DNA of 64,000 bases from CAZDGV01 sp964505195. GTDB taxonomy: Bacteria; Bacteroidota; Bacteroidia; Chitinophagales; Chitinophagaceae. Under the pieces are notes generated by a model. It had not been told where the DNA came from and did no database searches. It saw nothing but the letters and a program-made list of their open reading frames with translations. This document shows positions 34,800-41,877 of this stretch, piece after piece. Numbering within the stretch: the stretch's first letter is position 1; each line of letters opens with the position of its first letter. The translations under genes were made by a program, and so were the position numbers. The stretch is from the NCBI GenBank assembly GCA_964505195.1, contig CAZDGV010000004.1:41571-105570 (forward strand). Reading direction: 5' to 3'.

Positions 34800-36860
34800 A
34801 TGAGTTTGAATCAACCGGGAAGTAATATGGATGGTAACCAAAAGAAAGATCCGCGTAAGGGTTTTCGCTTCAATATATACTGGCTGTATGGCCTTATTGC
34901 TGCTGTATTAATTGGCTTCAACCTGTTCCGTGGCTTCACACCCGATGCACTTCCAACTTCAAGGGAAGATTTTATCGACAGCATGCTACTGCAAAATGAT
35001 GTTGCCAGTTATAAAGTCATTACCAACAAGAAATTAGTAAGGGTAACACTTCGCCCAAGCGCAGTAAATAAGCCTTATTACCAGCGCAAATTTGCCGAAG
35101 CGCCATATAAAGTGAAACCTGAACAAGGGCCACAATTTCAGTTCAAGGTTACCGATGTAAGCAACTTCGATAAGCAAATGGATGAGCTCCTCAAAGCCAA
35201 TCCTTCCATTACGCGTCCGCGCAGTTTTGCCGATGAGGAAGAGAGCATTTTGCCTTCGCTCATCAGCTTGCTTTTGCCAGTGTTGGTATTGGTGGGTTTG
35301 TGGTTCCTGCTCATGCGCAAGATGAACGCAGGCGGCGGTGCTGGTCCCGGCGGCGGTGGTATTTTCAATATCGGAAAATCACGCGCACAGCTATTTGAAA
35401 AAGGCACTAAAGTGAATGTAACATTTGCTGATGTGGCCGGACTTGATGAAGCCAAGGTGGAAGTGATGGAAATTGTTGATTTCCTGAAAAATCCTAAAAA
35501 ATATACGGCACTGGGTGGCAAAATTCCCAAAGGTGCTTTGCTGGTGGGTCCTCCCGGAACGGGCAAAACCCTTTTGGCCAAAGCCATGGCAGGCGAAGCA
35601 CAGGTTCCTTTCTTCAGCATCAGCGGAAGTGATTTCGTGGAATTGTTTGTCGGAGTAGGTGCCAGTCGCGTGCGTGATCTTTTCAAACAAGCAAGAGAAA
35701 AGTCGCCCTGCGTCATTTTTATTGATGAAATTGATGCGATCGGTAGGGCAAGAGGCAGAAATGCCATTGTAAGCAACGATGAAAGAGAAAATACGCTGAA
35801 CCAGCTGCTGGTTGAAATGGATGGCTTCGGCGGCGATACCGGCATCATTATTCTCGCTGCTACCAACCGTCCTGATGTACTGGATAGCGCATTGTTGCGC
35901 CCCGGTCGTTTCGACAGACAAATATCCATTGACCGCCCCGATGTAAAAGGGCGTGAACAAATTTTCAAAGTGCATCTCAAACCCATCAAGGTTTCTGAGT
36001 CACTGGATATACATAAGCTCGCAGAGCAAACCCCCGGCTTTGCAGGTGCTGATATTGCCAATGTGTGTAACGAAGCTGCACTGATTGCTGCGCGAAAAGG
36101 CAAGCAAGGTGTTGAAATGAGTGATTTTCAGGATGCCATCGATCGTGTTATCGGCGGATTGGAAAAAAAGAATAAACTCATCAGTCCGGAAGAAAAAGAA
36201 ATTATTGCTTACCACGAAGCAGGCCATGCCATCTGCGGCTGGTATCTCGAACATGCTTATCCGTTGTTGAAAGTAACCATTGTGCCTCGTGGTACCGCTG
36301 CACTCGGTTATGCGCAGTACACTCCGAAAGAGCAATATCTCTACAATACCGAACAGCTGGTTGATCAAATTTGCATGACCCTGGGTGGCAGAGCGAGCGA
36401 AGAAATTTTCTTCGGAAAAATTTCTACCGGTGCGCAAAACGATTTGCAGCAGATTACCCGCATTGCATATTCAATGGTAAGCGTGTATGGCATGAACGGC
36501 AAAGTGGGTAATATCAGCTTCTATGATCCGCAACAGGAAAACACTTTCGTAAAACCATACAGTGAGCGCACTGCTGAAATGATCGACGAAGAAGTGCGCA
36601 AGCTCATTGATGAAGCATACGTACGTACCAAGCAATTGCTAACGGAGAAAAGAGGTGATGTAGAAAAACTAGCAACCGCCTTGCTTGAAAAAGAAGTGCT
36701 TTTCCAAAGCGATGTCGAAGCCCTGATCGGTAAGCGTCCTTTTGAACAGAAAAAACTACTTGAGCAGGAAGCGGTGATTCATCATCCCATGGCTGAGAGT
36801 GCTGCACCAACTACAGAGGATGCAACACCTTCACCTGATCCTTCACAGGAAAATTCATAA
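34800..36860 (+). CDS. ftsH: ATP-dependent zinc metalloprotease FtsH
   Basis: Membrane AAA+ protease for quality control. It has 686 residues. Two transmembrane helices (about 25-43 and 157-174) flank a periplasmic domain. Walker A is GPPGTGKT (250-257), Walker B is VIFIDEIDAIG, and the second region of homology includes ATNRPDVLDSALLRPGRFDRQ. The zinc-binding HEAGH is at 472-476. The Gly-rich linker GGGAGPGGGG after the second helix is notable. It lies 82 bp after rsfS and 8 bp before the LutC gene. Confidence 0.97.
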   Translation: MSLNQPGSNMDGNQKKDPRKGFRFNIYWLYGLIAAVLIGFNLFRGFTPDALPTSREDFIDSMLLQNDVASYKVITNKKLVRVTLRPSAVNKPYYQRKFAEAPYKVKPEQGPQFQFKVTDVSNFDKQMDELLKANPSITRPRSFADEEESILPSLISLLLPVLVLVGLWFLLMRKMNAGGGAGPGGGGIFNIGKSRAQLFEKGTKVNVTFADVAGLDEAKVEVMEIVDFLKNPKKYTALGGKIPKGALLVGPPGTGKTLLAKAMAGEAQVPFFSISGSDFVELFVGVGASRVRDLFKQAREKSPCVIFIDEIDAIGRARGRNAIVSNDERENTLNQLLVEMDGFGGDTGIIILAATNRPDVLDSALLRPGRFDRQISIDRPDVKGREQIFKVHLKPIKVSESLDIHKLAEQTPGFAGADIANVCNEAALIAARKGKQGVEMSDFQDAIDRVIGGLEKKNKLISPEEKEIIAYHEAGHAICGWYLEHAYPLLKVTIVPRGTAALGYAQYTPKEQYLYNTEQLVDQICMTLGGRASEEIFFGKISTGAQNDLQQITRIAYSMVSVYGMNGKVGNISFYDPQQENTFVKPYSERTAEMIDEEVRKLIDEAYVRTKQLLTEKRGDVEKLATALLEKEVLFQSDVEALIGKRPFEQKKLLEQEAVIHHPMAESAAPTTEDATPSPDPSQENS

Positions 36861-36868
36861 GAGGCATC

Positions 36869-37522
36869 ATGAACGTTTCTCCTTCCAAAGAGAATATATT
36901 GAAGAAAATAAGACAGGCACTGAGTCATCCGGTGCCTGCTCCTTTTCCGCAACCTGATGGAAATGCAAATGTGTTTCATGCTTCGGAAGAAGATTTGGCC
37001 GTACAGTTTGCCGATCATTTTACCGCATTACAGGGCAAATTTGTTTTTTGCAGCGATGAGGGCGAACTGGTGCAGCAACTACAACAACTGGTCGCATCCA
37101 GCATGTGGAAAGCAGTGGTTTGTCGCGAGCAGTCTTTACAAAGCATGCTACAAAGCAAGGGGTTCGACTTTTCATTTCATGATAATTTATCGGATTGCGA
37201 TGCAGCCATCACGGGTTGTGAGCTGCTGGTAAGTCGCACCGGAACCATGGTACTGAGTACTGCTAATGAAAGCGGTCGTACGGCCAGCGTGTATGCTCCT
37301 GTACATATTTGCATAGCTTACACCGAGCAACTTGTTTACGATTTAAAAGATGCTATTCAGCAGCTGCGCGAAAAGTATGGTGATCAGCTGCCTTCCTTCA
37401 TCAGTTTCGCCACAGGACCCAGTCGCACTGCAGATATTGAAAAAACCCTGGTAGTAGGAGTGCATGGTCCCAAAGAAGTGTTTGTGTTTTTGATAGATAA
37501 GCCCAGGCCATCCGGTTTCTGA
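36869..37522 (+). CDS. lutC: LUD-domain protein, LutC-like
   Basis: A 217-residue LUD-domain protein like LutC/YkgG. It opens with SKENILKKIRQALSHPVPAPFPQ and has DAAITGCELLVSRTGTMVLS and SFATGPSRTADIEKTLVVGVHGPKEVFVFLID, both typical. It starts 8 bp after ftsH, as in many Bacteroidota, while its presumed partner lutB lies 16 kb away. A role in L-lactate oxidation is inferred from the family; its steady link to ftsH rather than lutB leaves room for another function. Confidence 0.87.
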   Translation: MNVSPSKENILKKIRQALSHPVPAPFPQPDGNANVFHASEEDLAVQFADHFTALQGKFVFCSDEGELVQQLQQLVASSMWKAVVCREQSLQSMLQSKGFDFSFHDNLSDCDAAITGCELLVSRTGTMVLSTANESGRTASVYAPVHICIAYTEQLVYDLKDAIQQLREKYGDQLPSFISFATGPSRTADIEKTLVVGVHGPKEVFVFLIDKPRPSGF

Positions 37523-37568
37523 AATGCATTCACATTGCTTTAGTAAAATTGCTTCGTACATTTAGGGT

Positions 37569-38000
37569 ATGTCGTCCCCTGTTTATGCTTTATTCGTTTA
37601 TGGTAGTTTGCGAAGCGGCTTTCACCATCCTGCATTTGCATATATCAGTCAGTACTTTCACTTTGTAGCCGATGCGCGCGTACGCGGCAAACTTTACGAT
37701 ATGGGTGATTTTCCGGCCGCTTGTCCAACTAACGAAGATCGTTGGATCGTTGGCGAGTTGTACTATGCCAAGAGTGAAGATGTGTTCGATTGGGCTATTT
37801 CGCAGCTGGATGATTATGAAGGGCTATATCCCGAAGCCGGTGAGCCAGCATGGTATCGTCGTGAACTGACAGAGGCACAACGCAGCAGCGATGGTGCAAT
37901 GGCGCAAGCATGGATTTATTGGTATAATGGCGATGTGCTGGGGAAGCCACTCGTAGAGAGCGGAGATGTAATCGCTTATTTTCAAAGCAAACACAAGTAA
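37569..38000 (+). CDS. gamma-glutamylcyclotransferase (AIG2-like) family protein
   Basis: This 143-residue protein has the family's substrate loop FVYGSLRSGFHHPAF (YGSL at 11-14), KLYDMGDFPAACP and the region with the candidate catalytic acid, QLDDYEGLYPE. Family members cyclise gamma-glutamyl peptides or gamma-glutamylamines, but the exact substrate is unknown here. A near-consensus -7 element (TACATTTA, 37557-37564) ends 4 nt before the ATG. Confidence 0.85.
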   Translation: MSSPVYALFVYGSLRSGFHHPAFAYISQYFHFVADARVRGKLYDMGDFPAACPTNEDRWIVGELYYAKSEDVFDWAISQLDDYEGLYPEAGEPAWYRRELTEAQRSSDGAMAQAWIYWYNGDVLGKPLVESGDVIAYFQSKHK

Positions 38001-38025
38001 ACTTTTATTCACTTACACTCGCAGT

Positions 38026-38033
38026 TATCTTTG
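38026..38033 (+). promoter_or_regulatory. -7 promoter element of lpxH
   Basis: TATCTTTG, a perfect TAnnTTTG, 10 nt before the ATG; TTTT lies 19 nt upstream at 38003-38006 in the -33 position. Confidence 0.55.
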
Positions 38034-38043
38034 TAGCATATAC

Positions 38044-38808
38044 ATGACAGCAGGTAAAAAAATATATTTCCTCTCCGATTTTCACCTCGGCACACCTGAT
38101 GCAGAAAGCAGCTTGGCAAGGGAAAAAAAGATCGTCGATTTCTTGAACAGCATCCGTCATGATGCTGCCATGATTTTTATTGTAGGCGATATGTTTGATT
38201 TTTGGTTTGAGTACCGCAAAGTAGTGCCCAAAGGATTTGTGCGCTTGTTGGGTAAGCTGGCCGAGCTGAGTGATGCAGGCATTTCCATCTCCTTTTTTGT
38301 GGGCAACCACGATATGTGGATGCGCACGTATTTTCAGGAAGAGCTGGGCATACCGGTATATTTTGAACCGAAGGAATACGAGCTGATGGGGAAGCGATTT
38401 TTAGTTGGACATGGTGATGGTCTGGGCCCCGGAGATTATGGATATAAACTGCTTAAAAAACTTTTCCGCAATCCGCTTGCTCAATGGCTTTTTGGAATAC
38501 TTCCCCCTTCTGTTGGATTGGGCATTGCCAATTATTACAGTCGCCGCAGCAGGGCTGCTACCGGTGCGGAAGACGATCGGTTTTTAGGCGAGGAAAATGA
38601 ATGGCTGCTGATGTACTGCAAAGAGGTGTTGCAAAAAGAACATTTTGACTTTTTTGTTTTTGGACATCGCCATCTTCCCATCGATTTTCTGCTCAACCCC
38701 GGCGCATCAGAGCCGAGCCGCTATCTCAATTTGGGCGACTGGATACGCTACGATAGTTATGTGGAGTTTGACGGCGTAAATGCTGTGCTGAAATATTATA
38801 AGCCATGA
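38044..38808 (+). CDS. lpxH: UDP-2,3-diacylglucosamine diphosphatase (LpxH-type)
   Basis: Calcineurin-like phosphoesterase of lipid A synthesis, releasing UMP to make lipid X at the inner membrane. It has 254 residues. The metal ligands are visible in order: SDFHLG (D12, H14), VGDMFDFW (D48), GNHDMW (N87, H88), GHGDGLGPGD and FGHRHLP. The DFWFEYR segment is typical of LpxH. Its last 4 bases overlap the next gene (ATGA). Confidence 0.9.
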   Translation: MTAGKKIYFLSDFHLGTPDAESSLAREKKIVDFLNSIRHDAAMIFIVGDMFDFWFEYRKVVPKGFVRLLGKLAELSDAGISISFFVGNHDMWMRTYFQEELGIPVYFEPKEYELMGKRFLVGHGDGLGPGDYGYKLLKKLFRNPLAQWLFGILPPSVGLGIANYYSRRSRAATGAEDDRFLGEENEWLLMYCKEVLQKEHFDFFVFGHRHLPIDFLLNPGASEPSRYLNLGDWIRYDSYVEFDGVNAVLKYYKP

Positions 38809-39608
38809 AGCAGATCTGCCTTTTGCTAACAATCTTCATCTGCACCGGCAGCATCGCGCAGGATAATATTGTGTTCCGTCTCGAAAAAACCATCAATGGT
38901 CGCTTTGTAGATTTTCAGGCCGATCCCCTGGGCAATTATTATTTACTTGATGAACAGAATCAGCTGAAAAAACTCAATCCACGCGGCGATTCAATGGGGG
39001 TATTTAACGAAGTGCGCCGCTATGGAAAACTCAGTTCCATCGATGCAAGTAATCCGCTTAAAGTATTACTCTACTATCGCAATTTTTCCACGATCGTTGT
39101 ACTAGATCGTTTTATGGGTGTTGTAAATACCATTGATTTGAGAAAAGCAGGTGTCTTTCGTGTGAAAGCCATTGCGCAGAGCTACGACAATCAGATTTGG
39201 GTGTTCGATGAACAGGAAAATAAACTCAAGAAGGTAGATGAGTCGGGCAATACGCTCACGGCCAGCGTGGATTTTCGCATGTTGTTTGATGAAGTTCCCA
39301 CCCCAACGCAAATAGTAGATCAGGAAGGATTTGTATATCTGTATGATCCGGCGAAAGGTGTATATGTGTTTGATATTTATGGGGCATTTAAAACCAAACT
39401 GAGTTATCCCGCATTGAACGCCTTTAGTGTAATTGGAAAAACCATCATGGGTATCAGTGAAGCAAAGCTGCTATTTTATACCATGGGTACGCTGAGTGAA
39501 AAAAGCGTTTCGCTGCCGGCAGAGCTCGATGGGAAAGAGAAAACAGTAATTCGTCCGGGAAAATATTATGTCTTAAAAGAAGGGGAGATTCGTTTGTACC
39601 GTTTTTAA
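38805..39608 (+). CDS. secreted protein of unknown function, propeller-like
   Basis: This 267-residue protein has a signal peptide (1-18, cleavage at SIA-QD). The rest is beta-rich with repeating units of about 40 residues (QADPLGNYYLLDEQNQLKKL, QSYDNQIWVFDEQENKLKKV, DQEGFVYLYDPAKGVYVF), resembling NHL or WD-type propeller blades. It overlaps lpxH by 4 bp, so translation is coupled. It is convergent with the thioredoxin-like gene. Function unknown; the coupling hints at the envelope. Confidence 0.65.
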   Translation: MKQICLLLTIFICTGSIAQDNIVFRLEKTINGRFVDFQADPLGNYYLLDEQNQLKKLNPRGDSMGVFNEVRRYGKLSSIDASNPLKVLLYYRNFSTIVVLDRFMGVVNTIDLRKAGVFRVKAIAQSYDNQIWVFDEQENKLKKVDESGNTLTASVDFRMLFDEVPTPTQIVDQEGFVYLYDPAKGVYVFDIYGAFKTKLSYPALNAFSVIGKTIMGISEAKLLFYTMGTLSEKSVSLPAELDGKEKTVIRPGKYYVLKEGEIRLYRF

Positions 39609-39610
39609 AT

Positions 39611-39636
39611 CATTTGTATCGGTAATACAACAAATG
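39611..39636. terminator. AT-rich inverted repeat between convergent genes
   Basis: CATTTG / CAAATG pair, with an inner TAT / ATA, in the 33 bp between two convergent stop codons. There is no good T run on either side, so it is only a weak candidate. Confidence 0.3.
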
Positions 39637-39641
39637 CTTAA

Positions 39642-40160
39642 TCAATCTTTTATTGCAGCGAGGATCTCGCCCAGCTCCTGATCATAAACACCATACTTTC
39701 CATATTCAACTACCCGTCCCATTTCCTTTCCTTGTTGCATCACCAGAATGGTGGGTACTTTATCGATATTGAGTGCTTCGGATAGTTGCGACAATGTTTT
39801 TTTGTTTCTTTCTACTCCAATCAGCGTAACAGATGTTTCAGGAAATGCGGCTGCATCCATGAGTTTGAAGAGTTGTGGCATAATGATCTGCGAATCTTCA
39901 CACCAGGTTCCTCCAAACACGATCAGGTGAACCTTTCCTTTGAGGCGCATCAGATGTTTCACTGCATCTGCATTGGGCTTGTACCAGCTGATGTTGTTGC
40001 GCATCCATGCAAAGCTCGGCTCCTGTTCCAGATTTGCTTTACTTAACAAGCCATTGAAAATTTTTACACCGGAGCTGTCTCTTACAAGGTATTGCGATCT
40101 TGCTTCAGCGGGCATCAGGGCAGTTGCCACAATCACTAAAAGGAAAACTTGTTTGAGCAT
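39642..40160 (-). CDS. secreted thioredoxin-like protein with CxxS active site
   Basis: The 172-residue protein has a signal peptide (1-20). The thioredoxin fold contains VFGGTWCEDSQIIMPQLFKL, where Cys87 stands alone and the usual second cysteine is Ser90. It ends with the cis-proline region KVPTILVMQQGKEMGRVVEYG. A CxxS site normally favours glutathione-like monothiol chemistry or isomerase activity over reduction of disulfides. Members with this WCEDS/WCGDS motif are common in Bacteroidota, but their partners are not known. Confidence 0.78.
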   Translation of the reverse strand: MLKQVFLLVIVATALMPAEARSQYLVRDSSGVKIFNGLLSKANLEQEPSFAWMRNNISWYKPNADAVKHLMRLKGKVHLIVFGGTWCEDSQIIMPQLFKLMDAAAFPETSVTLIGVERNKKTLSQLSEALNIDKVPTILVMQQGKEMGRVVEYGKYGVYDQELGEILAAIKD

Positions 40161-40247
40161 GTTCTAAAATAAATGCTTTTGAAAAATGAATGGAAATTCA
40201 AAGATGCAAAACAAAAATCAAGTTAACAAGGAATTGCTGCGGTAGGA

Positions 40248-40727
40248 TCAGAGATCGGCGCGGATACTTTGCAGCAGCGCTTTGAGTTGCTGTAAACTTT
40301 GCACCAGGGTAAAAGTATTTTCAGCATCCTTTCGCCCTTTTTTAAGAAATGTTTTAGCGCCTTCCAGCGTAAACTTTTTTTCACGCAGCAGAAACTGAAT
40401 CATCTGCAGGGTTTTTACATCTTCGGGACGGTAAAACCGATCCCCTTTTTTATTTTTTCTTGGCTTAATGACGGCGAACTCAGTTTCCCAATAACGCAGT
40501 AGCGAAGGATTTACATTCAGCATAGATGCCACTTCTCCGATGCTATAATAATGCTTTTGAAACAGTATGTCATCTTCGGGCACCTGTACCATGCTCATTT
40601 CTTCCGCTGCCGCTTTCAAACTTTTTCTACCGCGAGAAGATTTGGGTAAGGGCTGTTCCGATGCTTTCGCTGGCGCTGGTTGCTGCGGCGCATCAAATTC
40701 AAATGCTATTTGCTGAAAGGATGCCAC
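40248..40727 (-). CDS. MerR-family transcriptional regulator
   Basis: This 159-residue protein has the MerR winged helix at about residues 58-130 (YSIGEVASMLNVNPSLLRYWETEF and FYRPEDVKTLQMIQFLLREKKFTLEGAKTFL). A Pro/Lys-rich N-terminal stretch precedes it, and a short helical tail follows with no effector domain. The start is a GTG at 40727; no ATG occurs before an upstream TGA at 40743. It lies 60 bp after an M23 peptidase gene on the same strand. Its signal and targets are unknown. Confidence 0.85.
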   Translation of the reverse strand: MASFQQIAFEFDAPQQPAPAKASEQPLPKSSRGRKSLKAAAEEMSMVQVPEDDILFQKHYYSIGEVASMLNVNPSLLRYWETEFAVIKPRKNKKGDRFYRPEDVKTLQMIQFLLREKKFTLEGAKTFLKKGRKDAENTFTLVQSLQQLKALLQSIRADL

Positions 40728-40787
40728 AATGATTTTCTTCTTTCAAATGTCTGTAAAAAATAACCGTCCGATAAACGAAGTTATCCA

Positions 40788-41759
40788 CTAATCAAAACTC
40801 TGGTTGCTTGCAGCAGCCATTTTCAGGATGCGATCGAATTGCTCAGGGCTGAGATCATTGTAAAAAAAGTAAATCGGATCCACGGGGTTGCCGCGCTTAT
40901 GCACTTCATAATGAAGATGAGGTCCGGTGCTTTTTCCGGTATTGCCCACCCAGCCAATCACTTCACCGCGCTTTACCCTTTGTCCGCGCTTTGCTTTAAT
41001 GCGGTACATATGTCCGTAAAGCGTTTCATAATTATAGCCATGACTAATGATGACATGATTGCCATATCCGGCATCGCTGTAGCCCGAAGTGGTTACCACT
41101 CCATCGGCTGTGGCATAAATGGGCGTGCCCTGGGGTGCGGCGAAATCTAATCCCGCATGCATTTTGGTTGTTTTGTAAACCGGATCAATCCGATATCCAA
41201 AACCCGAAGCGATCCGCGATAAATCTTTATTGCTCACGGGTTGTATGGCCGGCGTGGCCGATAACAGCGCTTCCTTGTTTTTCACCATTTCTTCGATGGC
41301 GGCAAAAGAGGTTAACTGTACGCCAAGGCGGCTTTTGAGCGTGCTGATCTGCTCCACAATAGAGCTGTTCAGTTGGCTGTTGCTAAGCCGCGCAATCAGC
41401 TTATCTTCTGCTTGCCGCTGCATCATTTTCGATCGGGCGCTGTCGGGCAAGGGGTTGGCTTCGAAAATAGAGCGATATACCTGATTGTCTCGTTTTTCAA
41501 TTTCCTTCAGCTCCTGCTGCATGGCTGCAATTTCTTCCTGTAAAATCTGATAATCTTCTTTCAGGTCTTTGTTTTCCTGACGCAGTCTTTGTTCATTTGC
41601 CGAAGGGAAATAGTAGTAAGCCAGCTGAGTGAATATAAATCCTGTAACCGCCACCGCTGCAATGAAACCAAAGGTACGCAGCAACTTTACCCGCAGGGGG
41701 GTAACCAGTTTTTCGTACCGGAGGGTATGGGTGTTGTAGAAATACTTTACTTTTTTCAT
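40788..41759 (-). CDS. membrane-anchored M23-family metallopeptidase with coiled coil
   Basis: This 323-residue protein has a single N-terminal transmembrane helix (about 29-48), then a coiled coil (about 55-100, rich in Gln, Glu and Leu heptads), and a C-terminal LytM/M23 domain (about 195-300). The domain has HAGLDFAAPQGTPIYATADG, HGYNYETLYGHM and HLHYEVHKRGNPVDP. All zinc and catalytic histidines seem to be kept, so it is probably an active endopeptidase or an amidase activator. It is divergent from alaS. Confidence 0.9.
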   Translation of the reverse strand: MKKVKYFYNTHTLRYEKLVTPLRVKLLRTFGFIAAVAVTGFIFTQLAYYYFPSANEQRLRQENKDLKEDYQILQEEIAAMQQELKEIEKRDNQVYRSIFEANPLPDSARSKMMQRQAEDKLIARLSNSQLNSSIVEQISTLKSRLGVQLTSFAAIEEMVKNKEALLSATPAIQPVSNKDLSRIASGFGYRIDPVYKTTKMHAGLDFAAPQGTPIYATADGVVTTSGYSDAGYGNHVIISHGYNYETLYGHMYRIKAKRGQRVKRGEVIGWVGNTGKSTGPHLHYEVHKRGNPVDPIYFFYNDLSPEQFDRILKMAAASNQSFD

Positions 41760-41796
41760 TTCAAGGGCGATTCAACGGGCATGCCGCAGTTTGACT

Positions 41797-41804
41797 TACC
41801 TTTG
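41797..41804 (+). promoter_or_regulatory. -7 promoter element of alaS
   Basis: TACCTTTG, a perfect TAnnTTTG, 73 nt before the alaS ATG at 41878. No clear -33 box. Confidence 0.5.
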
Positions 41805-41877
41805 TCGGCCTGCAGTCCAATGCCTTCAAAGATAGGTGCAGACTGCTCAAAAATCAATTCAAATCAAGGAATCTCAT

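Noticed and set aside
35138..36103. 321-codon open frame on the minus strand inside ftsH
   Set aside because: Antisense shadow of the AAA domain; Ser/Pro-rich, with no family match.
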